NCBI GenBank assembly: GCA_030386875.1
Contig: CM059578.1
Span: forward strand, 26,087,009 to 26,151,008
Length of the DNA stretch: 64,000 bases
Origin: Morinoia aosen
Lineage: Eukaryota > Arthropoda > Malacostraca > Amphipoda > Talitridae
Direction of reading: 5' to 3'
Part shown: positions 24,360 to 37,425 of the stretch, piece after piece
Layout of the letters: every line of letters begins with the position of its first letter
Position numbering within the stretch: the first letter of the stretch is position 1
Notes under the pieces: model-generated
Databases searched by the model: none
What the model was told of the DNA's origin: nothing
The model's input: the letters and a program-made list of their open reading frames with translations, nothing else
Translations under genes and position numbers: made by a program

Positions 24360-25175
24360 CCCGCGAACTATAACTGGTCGCCTCATTTACCAGGCTCACT
24401 GGTTGCCCGACGTAAGGCATAACCCCAAGTTGTTATACACCAAAATGATCGTCTCAGCGAGTGCTACACAGCTGGAGCCAGAAACCCCCACATTTTGGGG
24501 GTTAAGGCAGAGCTACAACCACTTGGAAGTTGGGAGGGGTAAGCACAGTCAGTGTGGTAAATGAGGCGACCGTGAGAGGGTGTGCGTGCGAACAGTCAGT
24601 GGAAGCCTCAGTTACCAGCGAAACTACTCAGGGCCTTATTTCGCAAAAATGGCAAATGATAAGAAATCTGAAGTCAGTAGCGTGTAGAGCAGTATTTTAT
24701 TCATATTGTGTGAAAATTACAAGTTTCGAAACACTATACTTACAGTAATATAACCAGACATGCAAACATGCATTCATATAGGAACTAAAACGAAGAATGG
24801 ATAACACTTTGTAGACATATAAATGGTCATAACTTTTTTTCTAATTGTTGCAGAGGAAAAATAAAAACATCAGCAGGTTTGGAAGGATTTTCTGCATAAA
24901 ATAGCAATGAAAAACATTACATTGTTCCCAAAACAAAAAATGGCCATTGATCTCTTTGAAGCAATGTTGTACAAAAATCTACGGAGTTTGACTCCATATT
25001 ACAAAGAAACGGTTCAAGTTATCAAAAATCTGACAACATCAAAGTGTAAAGCAACATTTTTTACTCATTACTTCATATTTTTACATCTCTGCCTATTACG
25101 GTAAGGGAACAGGGAGCGGCAGAATAACGCGGGTGAATTGACTACTTTTCTGAGGGATGCGCGACCGTGCGCGGG
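24360..25175. mobile_element. piggyBac-like non-autonomous element with TTAA target duplications
   Basis: TTAA at 24356-24359 is followed by CCCGCG. The far end reads CGCGGG followed by TTAA at 25176-25179. Further in, both ends carry GGTCGC facing each other (24376, and its complement GCGACC at 25161). TTAA duplications next to CCC/GGG termini are the hallmark of the piggyBac superfamily. A 17-base internal inverted repeat pairs 24376-24392 with 24555-24571, and a hairpin AACCCCC...GGGGGTT lies near 24483-24505. At about 816 bases with no recognisable transposase it would depend on an enzyme supplied elsewhere. Confidence 0.65.
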
Positions 25176-25179
25176 TTAA

Positions 25180-27280
25180 GTTATTTTAAGAAGTTATTAA
25201 GAAGTTAAGTTATTTTAAGTTACCTTCTCGATTTTTGGTTCATACAAGCATGTGAAGCATGCTTTAATATCCGCGTAATTTCCTTTACAGCTGTTAGCTT
25301 GTGCATCATTTTTCACAGCGTGTAAGTTTTTCAAGTAATATTTATTCTTTGATCCTGTAATTGAAATCTACAAGAAAATTGTTTCGATATCCAAATGAAA
25401 AAAAAATTACAACCAAACATTTCACATAAAATGCATTAAAGCAAATATAGTAGCCTGGAGCAGAAAGAACCGAAGTCTTCGAGCCGGTTAAACTAGATGT
25501 TTAAGAAAATAGCTGCTTTATTTGCGAGGTTTGGCTTTAAAAAAACATGCATCCACTTCAAACTTCTGAGCTTTGGTTTGCTCTAAGGACCCTGTGAGAC
25601 CCGTGAAAGACAACAAAATAGGCGTTGCATCGCGCACTTCAGCACGATCTACGAGTAGCAAGTCAGGGCGTGTCAGGCGAACCTTTTTGTGCTGAAGAAC
25701 TCGAGCATACTCCTCTACTCTTACCCCTAAAGCACGTGTGGTCACGCCACCGTATTCAGATGCGCAGGACGCACAAGAGAAAGTAAAAAAATGGTTTCAC
25801 TTGAAACGGTCAAAGAGTAGAATCGTTCGCAATTCAAAAAGAAATAACTTTACGTTTTGGCTCTGTGTGGTATAATGTACTGTTTTTAAACAATACACAC
25901 TATTGATGCCATTTATAGTTGACTGTTTTAATTTGATCTTATGTACATGCATACATGCTCCCTCATCAAATAATTAACATCATGCAGCTATTGTTCAAAT
26001 ACTATCATTTTAATACCAGTAAAAATTCCCTAAGCCACTGGAGTTTAATTATTTTCAGGAATAGTATATATAAAGAAATATTTCTGTGCGCAAGTTCTTT
26101 ATTCAATACAGCTCCACGGTCATTAAACGGAAAGACCCGTTGTAGTTAAGATACAAACCGCGTATAATTTGCTTAATGACATTTCTCATAATGCACAGAC
26201 CGAATGCTCTTACCTCTTTGATAACTAAATGGCTTGATAAAATAGGGCACTTTTTCTCTCAAGAAAAATCAAAAGCAAAACATTTGATGAAAAAATGAAA
26301 AGCCTCATCGATGTGCACCGAAGAATAAGCTGTTAAAATTTTATACAGAGAGCAGCTTTCTATCAGTGCACCAAAGAGAGGCAAGGGGTGAATGGCAGCC
26401 CTAGATCAAGGATTTCATCAAAAATACACTTTAACAAATATTTTCCATTCATCTCTGAAAGTTGTACTGGAGGTTAAAATGAATAAGAAAAATAGTATCT
26501 AAATTTAGAGAAGTATCATGCTGATAAAACTTAAAAAATGCTGATAATACTTTCCATGCTCTCTTCTACTTGAAACAACGTACTGGATATTTTATTTAAC
26601 TAATTAACTGAATTAATCCGCCATTACCATTTCGCAAACATGTTGCAGAGTAATTGCTTTGAGTTAATTTGATATTTTCTGACTTTTGCGAAACACAAAA
26701 TTAGTTCTGATAAGTTTTTTTTATAAAAATTGACGTGTTATTGCATTTAAGAAATATGGCACACAAGGAAATATCTATACCTACAATCATTTTATAATTA
26801 TATTTCCCGGAAACTATTTGATTTCAAATGGTTCGGTGACGTTAATTGTCAACTTATGCATAAATTATGCAACTTATGTATGAATTCATCTTTTCTGTAA
26901 GTTTCTCAGGTTCTTCGACAATATTTTGTTTGTTTTGGCTCTCAGCTTCTTAATATTTTAGGGGGGAATTTACACCTAAAAGCTTTCAAGTTCCTGCAGA
27001 TAACACTACCACAAGTGATGTACTTTCGAAGAATTAAAATCCAGGTTTTTCAAAACAAAATAACTTTTTTATGGAGTTACAATCAGAGATAAAATTCAAC
27101 AACTCAAGCGTTTAAATGTACAAAATTTTTCTCCACTGCACTTTTTTCGAGTCTACTGCGTCATGTAGATTCAAAACATGCGATGGCTGGAGTATTTTAA
27201 TAGGAATACTACTATAAAACCAGAAATTATTCTCTTCAAAAAGTTCCTACTGTATTTGATGTTATTTCTGCGGGAATTTT
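25180..27280. other. No recognisable gene
   Basis: Right after the TTAA element is a short repeated TAAGTTATTTTAAG motif (25177-25220). A minus-strand frame of 75 codons at 25518-25745 was read and not recognised. The rest is AT-rich with short frames. Confidence 0.4.
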
Positions 27281-27284
27281 CCTT

Positions 27285-27495
27285 AAGAACTCGGTGACTT
27301 TCTTGCTGGATTATTCATCCAGAATTTTATATTATTTTTGTTGCAATATTCTTGGAGAACTCTGCTTTATTCCAGCAGGAACATTAGCGTGCTTGTGGAT
27401 TGTTCATGCCGGAATATTCATATATAACGATGTTCTTTTAGTTGGAATGTTTCTATATCACTCTAAATTCATTCATGTTGGAATAGTCACATCGA
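27285..27495. repeat. Degenerate short tandem repeat
   Basis: Loosely repeated blocks of the form TATT-TTGTTGGAATATTC, alternating with TTCTTG and CTCT-ATT segments, recur about every 42 bases. The repeat is heavily decayed. Confidence 0.35.
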
Positions 27496-27566
27496 GCTCA
27501 AAGTTATTCTGAAAAAAGATAGGTGAAAAAATAGCATCGAGCATCCAACTTTCAGATTAATTACTG

Positions 27567-27632
27567 ATGTTAGGGAAAATAGCTTCTCTGTCTAAGAAAA
27601 TTCTTCGTTTATTTATTCCATCCTATTAATTA
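27567..27632 (+). repeat. R3 dispersed repeat, copy 1
   Basis: TTAGGGAAAATAGCTTCTCT is followed by a slightly divergent stretch and TTTATTTATTCCATC. The same blocks in the same order are found at 28626-28691. The matching stretch is about 66 bases in both. Confidence 0.6.
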
Positions 27633-28625
27633 CTGATTCCGAGTACTTACCGGCAACGAAGTCGCTAAAGTTTGTTGTAGTTACCTATGAAGCATTTACA
27701 TACTCAGCCTGTTTTCCATCGCCCTGGTGGTTTCCTGCTAGCTGTGGAGGAGACTTGTTTCTTATTATTTATTCAAATATCTTGCTTCTTCTTTCTCTGC
27801 CTGTGTCTCTGGGTGATGCTAGGTAACTTCTTCTTTTACAGCTTGCGTATTGGAGGCTTCGAATGAAACAGTGGAATACTACATTTCTAGAGCGAGAAGT
27901 GAAACCTTCCACTGTGTTGCTCAGTGTAGTCGAAAGAAATAATCAAGAAAAATATTTATGCGCTTCTTGACCTGAATGTCTCCTGGAGTTATCGTATTAT
28001 GTAAGCGGAAAGATCGAAACAGGGAATTCATGAATGAGAGTTTAATTTGGCATACGTTTAGGCAATTTATGAAACTGATGCAGCTTCTGTGAATGGTTGA
28101 TTACTTCTACTTTACTGTTTATGCGCCATTAATGCCACAGTATTTAATTTAAGTAGCAATATAGCATTGAGAAATGGAAATTTTGGTATGGAAATTGAAA
28201 TTGAGAGAGGCGCGTATTGAAATTAAACGAAGAGGTGACCTTAAAACATTCTTTGCGCGAGCACTAAATAACGAAAATTTAGTTATTTAGAATTATTTTC
28301 AGGCGTCTGCCCAATCAATTTCCATTTCATTGTAAATGAAATGAAAATCTCACGCTAAAAAGTATTGATCCCTATATGTACCAACTGAACTGTTAGAGGA
28401 AAAGTATCGATTTCACTCGGAGCCTTTATTTAGACGTGTATTCATATATATAAAATACGTCTCCGGTTAACTGGTTATTTATAGGGTTATTCTCTCCTCC
28501 GATCAACATATTAAGTGACCTTCATTTTTCATAACATGAGTTCGAACATGTGCGAGGGACATATAGCCAATAGCCAACATATACAGGATACAAATTCATT
28601 GCCCCCCAATACCATTAAATTCAAG
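27633..28625. other. No recognisable gene
   Basis: The sequence between the two R3 copies shows no domain, array or RNA gene. Confidence 0.45.
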
Positions 28626-28691
28626 TTAGGGAAAATAGCTTCTCTTTCAAAGCAAATTCTGCTTTTATTTATTCCATCTTATTCCATGCAG
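28626..28691 (+). repeat. R3 dispersed repeat, copy 2
   Basis: This is the partner of 27567-27632, with the same 20-base start and the same TTTATTTATTCCATC end. The copies are about 1.06 kb apart in direct orientation, so they could be remnants of a direct duplication or two copies of one element. Confidence 0.6.
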
Positions 28692-30045
28692 GTTACTCCA
28701 GCATATTTGTTTACGTTCTAGAGAGAAGTATTATAAACGGCCCAAGCACCAAGATGGCATAAATAATCTGAAAGTCAAGTAAGTAGAAATCAGCCGGCAA
28801 TGCAGCCACGTTAGGGCTACGTTACTGCACTGCTCGCTACGTGAGAGGTCTGCATGGCGCTAGCGGTCTCGTGTTTCCCATTTACTTTAATTACTGTGTT
28901 AATAATATCTTTACCGCTTGTGTTACACGCTTTCGAATTATCTGAAAGTCATGAGTGTTTCTCTAAACACCAGTAGCCGGTATATTGCCTGAAAGTGATG
29001 CATGCTTCTTACCTAAAATTTATGCATGCTTCTTACTTGATATTGATACATGCTTCTCTGAACATCAGTAGCCGGTGTACATGTAAGTGAACCATTGGTA
29101 TAGAGGTCCAAGAAGGTGGATATACTAGTGTATAATTTATTTCTCTCTTCACTACTTATTCAGTACATTTAACTTATTGACTCCTAGCTGAAGATGAAAA
29201 AAGTGAGTTATTGCTTGCGATACTTTTGCCCATAAAAATATTACCCTCCGTTGAAGAGAGAACAGATAAGGTTAGCCAAGCTATGTAGATTTACTTCAGT
29301 ACAAGAAATGGGGCTCACAATTTTCATGCCATCAATATTTCTTTTACATTCGCAACACTCATTGTTTGTTTTCATGCTATTGGTGATGTTGATGTTATTG
29401 ATATTTAAATTGTCATTTACTACGGTGAGGAAATGTTTCTGCAGTTGCGGCGTTCGCTCTGCGTGCGTCATCAGATTGAGACCATCTGTATTCACTGCCT
29501 GAGGAACGTTCGTGATGCATACATAAGCCGCTTATGGGGATGAAGTCTGTGCCAAGTGTAAAAATAATATAAATGAAATAAATTACCATGTAATTTTTTA
29601 AACAAATACTTAAAAACTAATGCAGATGCTCTGTTCATGTTCCTCATCAGCACAAAGTAAGACAAAATAATCAAAATGAAATCAAATGCCCTTTAATCTT
29701 TGAAACAATGTTAAAAATCTCACAGGGCCTTACTTGAACAACGGCAGTGCTCAAACATAATAACAAAGAAGTAGCATCAACTGCTGAACAAAACAATTGC
29801 ACCAAAATTTGACTTCGTAAGCCATTATCATGCGTATCGTGAAGACTTTTTCTTCATTTTTTATATGAAATCGATTTAAGAGAATACCGCTGCCGGATCA
29901 AATAATTCAACAATCATTGCCACACTTTACTACCCAGAGACTCACAGCAACCCCTACTCTATATTTCTTAAAATTTCAATTAAGTTGTTATAATTTTTGA
30001 TCGTAAAAAAAGCATGCTTCATCATAAACAAATTCAAGCAATCCC
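28692..30045. other. No recognisable gene
   Basis: Around 28940-29070 short repeated blocks occur (CAGTAGCCGGT and GCATGCTTCTTAC, twice each). Short frames only. Confidence 0.4.
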
Positions 30046-30049
30046 ATCG

Positions 30050-30215
30050 AATTCAGCGTTTGTCCTTACGTTCGAACGAGCATGTAAAATTGCATTCCTG
30101 ATGACTTTGAAGTAATCTCAACACACAAGTCTTTGGATAACTTATGTTCGAACGAACATTCAAAATTGCATTCCCAATTACGTTAAAGTAATCTCAGAGC
30201 ACAAGTTTTTAAATA
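30050..30215. repeat. Two-copy tandem duplication, about 88 bases
   Basis: Blocks GTTCGAACGA, AAAATTGCATTCC, AAGTAATCTCA and CACAAGT repeat in the same order (starts near 30070 and 30148) with moderate divergence. Confidence 0.65.
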
Positions 30216-33015
30216 AGTCAATTCTCGTAAGTTCCCAGCTCAATTTTATGATGCCTTTCCATCCAGGAAGCGCTACATTTCGCTGCACATTCTACTGCAC
30301 GATAAAGAATTTTCTCTCGGTCGTAAGCAGCACGAGCATCTTTTGCATTTCTGGGAGCAGCACAGCGATCGTTGGAATTTATTCGGAATCACGCGAAGTC
30401 TTTGGGAAATTGGAGAATCTTGCCATAAATCTACGGCTGTTCTGTATGATAATTCAGCAAAGCACGCCTCATTTGCTTCCGTTCGGGAGATACTTTAGTC
30501 TTCGGCTAAGGCATCTTCTATAACCTGAAAATGGAGTTTACGATGAAAATGTAAGCACAAGCTCTGAAGGTTGAAGCCTGGTATTCACGTGGAGAGAATG
30601 CTTGTGACTATTTTTCTCTAGATGGCTCAATAATATCCATGTACATGTTAAAGTGCCACGCGCTCCCAAAATGAACCCATCATAATTTTTTCTTGAACTA
30701 AGCTAACTAGAGTTGCATTAGGTATTCATTTTGAAGCAGTGCGCTAAAAATGACCTCGCGCAATCGCAGCCATGGCAAGGTGAAAGAATGAAATTTAAGC
30801 ACACCTTAACAAAGTGCGAGTAAGATCTATTCGGTATTTTGAATCTTGCGAGAAAAGTTCATAATCCTAACCATCAATAACATGAGTACGTGCACTCATT
30901 TGTCCATATCAAAATAAACCCCATAATTAAAAGAAAAATTATTTACCTTGAGCAAAATTAGGTCCAACGAATCTGAAATTCTTATTTTTACTCTTCATGA
31001 ACTTGCGAGTGTCACATTTAGCGCAGTGAGCGTTTCTCATTTTCAACAGCTAAAGAGTTAAAAATTTCAATGCTTCTGCGTAAGAAGTGGAATAAATGTC
31101 GGAACTTTCCTGTGAATTTTACGACTTCTGTAAAATAATTATAAACTCCCACAGTAAACACCATCATAAGTAATAACAAAGAGCTTTGAAAAGTTGATGA
31201 TGATCGAGCAGACAAGCGAACCACTATACATTCATGACATTATACAGTTGCATGCTATTTCATTTACCCTGTAACACGGCTCCTGAAATTTCATTCTAAA
31301 AGAAAAGACATGACACATCAATCAAATTGAAAACTCCCTTTTCACGATTTTCAATATTGTCGATTCTAGCCACCAATGCAGACGTTTTGCTCATTGAGAT
31401 AATTGTGAATAATTGATAATTGCGAATAGGAAATTGTGATATATAATTGTGAATAGGTAATAACAGTGAATAGATAATTTCAATCAGCATTATGGTTTAT
31501 GGTTTAAATTATTCAAACAAACTACCTCTCATTTGCGTATCTTATTTTCGTGCTGAATCATCTAATACTGATGATGTCCTGTGATCGGAACTTGAGAAAT
31601 TGTGTTGTATCCACAGCATGAGACAAATGTTCAAAGTGAGTAGCTTGTTGCTCATTCGTTGTATTGCAAATTTTTTTAGGGATTGGTTCAATTTCTACTC
31701 TTTTTTCTTTTTTTGATACGTTCCCAATATTCTAGTGTCATGTAAACTGGATTTCGAATGGCAGGACGAGTATGCTGAAAATTTAAAAAAAAGAGAGTGG
31801 TCAGCGTTTGATCACCACGTCAGTTGTGAAAGCACTCAATTTATTTATCAAATCACAAGCTACTGCATCCACAGTAAAAATACCTCTTACTATGAGATTT
31901 AACAACAATAATGTAGTCATAAGCTAAAGTCGTCGAATTGAAGCCGCCGAATACACAGTCAATTTCTTTACGAGAATATATCTACCATTACTGGAAGGCA
32001 AGAGTAGTACTCAAATGGGTATATTGCTTCCTACTCGATCAGTGAAACCGGAAATCTACAATTTAAGTGTTCATGAAGGACCTTCTATTTCAAAACCTAT
32101 TCAATCAAAGCCTAATTTACGTTTTATTGCCACGGACCAAAACAAGCAAGAACCGCCAAAAAACTGTTATTTCAGGATAAGAAGAATAGAGTTTGAGAGA
32201 TCACAAGTTGAGGTATGGGCCGATGAACCGTCGCTTACTTATTTTCGACAATCGAGTTCCTGGCTATGAAGATGCAAATGAGGTGAAATTTAATTTGCAT
32301 AAATCCAGGAGAAAAGTTTACGTTTGACTCCAGGATGATTGTGTGTTGGTGAATGCTGGCTTGATATTTACTCAATGGTATACCTCTCACTTATAATGTC
32401 TCTACAAACTCAATTATGAAAGCTCATGTACACTGTACAACGAGTTTATTTATGTGAATTCCGGCTGTGATGGCAGATTAAATCGCGGCCTTCAAATAAC
32501 AAAAATCGCTATCTTTTTGGGCACAGAGTGTCGGTGCGACATTGGTCATCTTTTCGAATCTCCGCAGTCGGCCGATCTTAACACTACAGAAGAATAATTA
32601 TAAGCAATGGCAAAAATACACGGGGGTCATTTTTCACATTAATCAAAAAATGGTTTACTCGCAGTTTGGTTCTAAAATATTCGCGCGATATACAAAGGTA
32701 AATACTTATATAATGAACAAAGATTTTTAGCCAAATACTTGTTTTGAAAAGAAAAAATTAAGGTCAGAACACATTTGATAGAATATTAGGTAATTCATGG
32801 GCTCATATTACTCTGTCGATTACCATGTTTATAAATTATTACGGACTTTTTGTTAAACCTCTATACATTAAGGCCCTTCAAAGGGCTCTTTGCGACATAT
32901 TTGTCTGTTCACAATAAGTTGCCTCCATCCAAAGTGAAATTAATTGAAATATTAAAATTATAAATCAAGTAACACATTCGAGAGACCCATTTTACATGAA
33001 GTCGTCTCTCTCAGC
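30216..33015. other. No recognisable gene
   Basis: Frames of 91 codons (30248-30523) and 84 codons (32015-32269) were read and not recognised. An AT-rich low-complexity tract based on AATTGTGAATA is at about 31400-31480. Confidence 0.4.
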
Positions 33016-33019
33016 TCAC

Positions 33020-33290
33020 ACCTATACTTTCTATCGCTACTCAAATAAGCCTTTACTTTCAATCGCTACTCAATTAAGCCTTTACTTTCAATCGCTACTC
33101 AATTGAGCCTTTACTTTCTACCGCTACTCAAATAAGCCTGCTACTTTCAATCGCTACTCAATTAAGCCTTTACTTTCAATCGCTGCTCAATTAAGCCTTT
33201 ACTTTAATCACTACTCAATTGAGCCTTTACTTTCAATCGGTACTCAATTGAGCCTTTACTTTCAATCGCTACTCAATTATGCTTGCCACT
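33020..33290. repeat. 29-bp minisatellite, about nine to ten units
   Basis: The unit is CTACTCAATTAAGCCTTTAC followed by TTTCAATCG. Variants carry AATTGAGCC or AAATAAGCC. The array is regular at 29 bases with few indels. A downstream open frame (33248-33664) begins inside it and is not convincing. Confidence 0.9.
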
Positions 33291-33784
33291 TATGCATTTT
33301 TCTCCACTTTTTTTTAATTTTGAAGACACCTGAAGACAATCTCGTAGACCTGCTGAAAATTCTGGTTAGCTTTGTGTTATCTGCATGCACTCAGCTTAGC
33401 TTTATGCGTATTACGTTAACTCGGTCAGAATCATTTTGTGTTTACAACGTGTTGGCCAATTTATTCCTGCCAGCCAGAAAGCGTTTATTTTTGCAAAAAA
33501 TAAAACTTGGAAAAAATAATATCCTTAGAAGAAAATATTCAATGATGAATAGAAAATGCATATGTATGCTCGTAGATAGGCAACCAGCGTTTTGGTCTTC
33601 CATTGTGGTCTCTACGATGGAGAAATTGCAAACAGCCATTTGCGCAATGCCCGGCCTCGCGTAAAATTTCAGTTCATAAAAGCGCATTAACCGAAACAGA
33701 ATTTAGCGACAGGAACTGTGCAGCCTACTCTCGTTTTGATACTCGAGTCCTTGCCATTAGACACCAGATAGAAGTGGAGGCAAA

Positions 33785-34378
33785 TTGTTGCATTCACTGT
33801 GAAGCTCTGGTGAAACAACGGTTCTTCATGATAGCGTTCCCATCTCGATGCCTCACATAATTAGAAGAATAGCTGCATTCACAGTGGAGCTGTGGTGAAA
33901 CAACGGTTCTTCAAGCTGGCATTCCCATCTCGATGCCTCACATAATTAGAAGAATAGCTGCATTCACAGTGGAGCTGTGGTGAAACAACGGTTCTTCAAG
34001 CTAGCATTCCCATCTCGATGCCTCACATAATTAGAAGAATAGCTGCATTCACAGTGGAGCTGTGGTGAAACAACGGTTCTTCAAACTAGCATTCCCATCT
34101 CGATGCCTCATATAATTATAAGAATAGCTGCATTCACAGTGGAGCTGTGGTGAAACAACGGTTCTTCAAGCTGGCATTCCCATCTCGATGCCTCACATAA
34201 TTAGAAGAATAGCTGCATTCACAGTGGAGCTGTGATGAAACAACGGTTCTTCAAGCTGGCATTACCATCTCGATGCCTCACATAATTAGAAGAATAGCTG
34301 CATTCACAGTGGAGCTGTGATGAAACAACGGTTCTTCAAGCTGGCATTCTCATCTCGATGCCTCACATAATTGCAAGA
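33785..34378. repeat. 85-bp minisatellite, seven units
   Basis: The unit contains AGCTGCATTCACAGTGGAGC, TGGTGAAACAACGGTTCTTC, CATTCCCATCTCGATGCCTC and ACATAATTAGAAGAAT. The first unit is the most divergent and the rest differ at a few sites. The unit length of 85 was measured from 33871 to 33956. Confidence 0.92.
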
Positions 34379-36404
34379 ATCGTACAATCGAGTGGCATAA
34401 GCACACTACACGGAAATCTACCGAGTGCTGATAATCCAAATGCTCAGAGCTGGCCACGATTTTTCGTTTGTCTGTTGGCTCAAGCTTCGTGTTGCAGCTA
34501 ACCACTTAAATTGTGTGGGCTTTCGAGAACCCACCTTCATATTCAGAGTTCAAAAAAGTATTTTCAAACCAAGGAAAAGCTTTTAAAATTAAAAACGCTT
34601 CGTAAATCGCTGAATACCTATGAAACTCTTGTATTCCTGTGTCAGCCCATGCACCTGAACGTATGAAACATAACAGTTTTGATAGAAGTTCCTAGGCACT
34701 TGTGAGTCATCGTGTATAATAACTGAAAACCAAGAAATGTTGGTATAGTTTCTTTCTGATTTTTATTCGCACAACATGGCGGACTCGATTCGGGGAACTT
34801 CGCTGTCTGATGCAAATTGAATCTGAAAGTTACTTTAAAATGATGTTGCTTTCATTTTTCCATTCAATTCGAATTAGGTTTGGACTTTTCAACTTGCGCA
34901 TTGAAACGCAGTCGATATAATTGCAGACAAGGTGTGAACTGCCGGTAAATTTCAATAACCTTTCCATTTACGGCAAATAGAAACATGTCCATCACAGGGG
35001 TATTTTAATGGAGTCAATTATTTCATTTTATCATGATATCCTTTTCCTCAACACTCCCAAGAAAATACATCATCAAAAGCCCTTTAAAACAAAAAATATG
35101 TATATGCTAATCAAAATCCTAAGAATGACACGAATTCCCCCAATGCTTTGAGCTCAAGTAGAAATTTGTGTGCATAAGTGAATATTAGCAAACCTAATTA
35201 CGCTTTGAGTAGCACTGCTTGTCTAAGGAATAAAGAAAGTAGTTGAAGGACAGCATTATTGCTCTAAAGCTAACTGACTGGATCGCAGTTGAAGGACATT
35301 CGCATACCTAAAAGCCACATAAAATATTTATCAGCTATGCCACGAAATGAAACCGAAATACATTGGAAAATGAATAGGACTCAAATCAAAAAGCGTATAG
35401 CCTAATTTAGAAGGTTTTAAACAACCAAACAGCGTTAATCGTGGTATCTCACATGTACCAAGTTCAACGAAGAGTTCAGGAACTGTCTATTTTGATCCCT
35501 AACACATCTAATTTGCATCTGCAAAGTATTTAAAGAGCCGTTGTACGAGAGTCTCGTCTGCGCCGTGCCTGAGTTGCTCTTTGTTGATACAGAAGTTCGC
35601 ATAACTTTGCCTCAGTCTCGTTTCTACAGCCAGCCCCGTATGCGGCGGACGACCTAAAAAGGCTTATAATTAAACAGAATTTGCAACTAAGACACCTAAA
35701 CCTCGTTAAAAGTGCACAACTCAAGATCCTTGGCAGTCAAAATGTCGTTTCTTTTGCCCCAGATTCTCGACGAATGTTTAATCCTTGCTCAAAAACCAAC
35801 AGATACCTCCATCAAGAAGAAACTAATTGGATCAATCCTACTCCTCAAAATGTGTGACCCAAAAAACGTGTTATAATTAACAGACGGGCCCAAATGCCTC
35901 TGAGCAAATTCTTGCGCGTTTCGCAGCTTTATTGGGAGTCTTGGTTTAAAAGGGGAGCTCAAAGGTTCAAGAAGAAATCTCGAATTCATTTGAGTGACGG
36001 CCCGAACAGAGATAGATATGCAGTCATTTAATTGTATATTTTATCGTGCAATTAAACGCGATTGATGTGGTTTACTCTATTCAAATAGATCGAATTGGTA
36101 GGATTGGAAAACAAATTGCTAATCATTACAAACATTCAAGAATTTGGAATGACGTGTTTGCGATTAATTGATAACATGTGTTTAATCTGGGAGTTAATTT
36201 GATTTTTCCTTGAATTATTTGGTTAAAAAGTGAATGTAAATGAATGTGTAAATGTTGTGAAATTGAATGGAAAAGTAAATGAGTAAACATTTAGATGTAA
36301 AACGTTGCAGTAGTGCATCAAGATGTCCTTCATGTAAGTCAGGAGAGAAGACAGTGTTTAAATTTAATTTTAATTTTAGCTCCGTTTAAAATGTGACCAA
36401 AGCT
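34379..36404. other. No recognisable gene
   Basis: Minus-strand frames at 35530-35724 and 35789-35989 lie in a slightly GC-richer stretch, but neither matches a family I know. At 36170-36300 there is TG-rich low-complexity sequence. Confidence 0.4.
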
Positions 36405-37402
36405 GGCGTAGAAAGTGTACTGTCGTCAGCAAAAAGTATGAACTTGAAAAATGAAGTAGATCTAACTATATCGTTGATAAATATCAAAAAGAGGAGAGGA
36501 CTAAGGACAGATCCTTGTGGTACTCCACGGCTGATAGTCAGTAGTAGTGATTGTACGCCGGCAGTGGCAACGCATTGCATCTTATTGTTTAGGTATGATT
36601 TGAACTACTCATGTGCCACTTCTCTAATGCCATAACAGTGGAGTTTCGGTAGTAAAATGATATTATCCCCGCAATCGCTTGTTTTTCGAAAATCAAGGAA
36701 CACGGAGAGAATAAGTTTTCCTTTATCTGTAGTTGAATGGAGATATTTTGAATGAGTTAATACAGCCTGTGTGGTTCATTTTTTAGAACGAAAACAATAT
36801 TGTTCATAGAAAAATGATTATTGTTCAAACTTGGAAAACACCTTTCCACATTCAATTATCTCGAATATTTTGCAAATAATTTGCAGCACAGAGACAGTCT
36901 AGAATTGTTAACGGAGGTTTTTTCACCAATTTCAAAAAAGGGGTTACTCTCGCAATTTAAAAGAGTTGGGAAGATACCTACAAGGAGCGACTAGGTTATA
37001 ATATTGGATAAGAACGGTGCTTTTACATTAAGTATGACTTTAAGTACTATAGCTGAGAACGTTTTTAAATTCACTTGATTTATTTTGTAAATTGTTTCTG
37101 TACGCAATTAGAGCGGAGCAATTTGTAGGAGTAAAAAAAGTTGTGTTCACGTGATCCACGTATTCCAATTGGTCAATATGTTCAGGCGTAATACTGTCAG
37201 CTATACTTTTTCCTATGTTTACAAAAATGTTAAAAGCGGTGGTAATATATTTTTTCTCTGGATATTTTACATTATCTTGAACAAAGCACTCAATTGTTTT
37301 CGTAGCATTATTATTCGCTTTAGAACAAGAATTATGCAGGCGACAAGTTATTTTAATATCGATTCAAAATTAGGTGAATTTGCGCTATTATTTAAAGGCT
37401 AC
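36405..37402 (-). mobile_element. LINE fragment (reverse transcriptase part), truncated at both ends
   Basis: On the minus strand the sequence translates in pieces to the same protein as 53940-54945 of the larger LINE. It includes GVPQGSVLSPLLFLIFINDI (reverse transcriptase motif B region) and FADDSTLS (motif C, catalytic DD). Upstream blocks corresponding to VNVGK and the Asn-rich linker can be followed to about 37395, with frameshifts and stops. It ends abruptly just after FADDSTLS, so the 3' third and tail are missing. Loss of the 3' end is unusual for ordinary 5' truncation and points to later deletion or rearrangement. The other end coincides with a palindrome. Confidence 0.85.
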
Positions 37403-37425
37403 GACAGTAGCCTTTAAATAACAGC
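37384..37425. repeat. 19-bp palindrome at a LINE breakpoint
   Basis: The arm at 37384-37402 (ending TTTAAAGGCTAC) and the arm at 37407-37425 (starting GTAGCCTTTAAA) are reverse complements with one mismatch, separated by GACA. The left arm coincides with the upstream limit of the LINE fragment. Confidence 0.8.

Noticed and set aside
27567-28691. Reading the R3 pair as LTRs of a retrovirus-like element
   Set aside because: The repeats are only about 66 bases, lack TG...CA ends, and the interior encodes no protease, polymerase or primer-binding site that I can see.
33248-33664. Open frame of 138 codons
   Set aside because: It begins inside the 29-bp array, lacks an ATG at its start and shows no recognisable domain.
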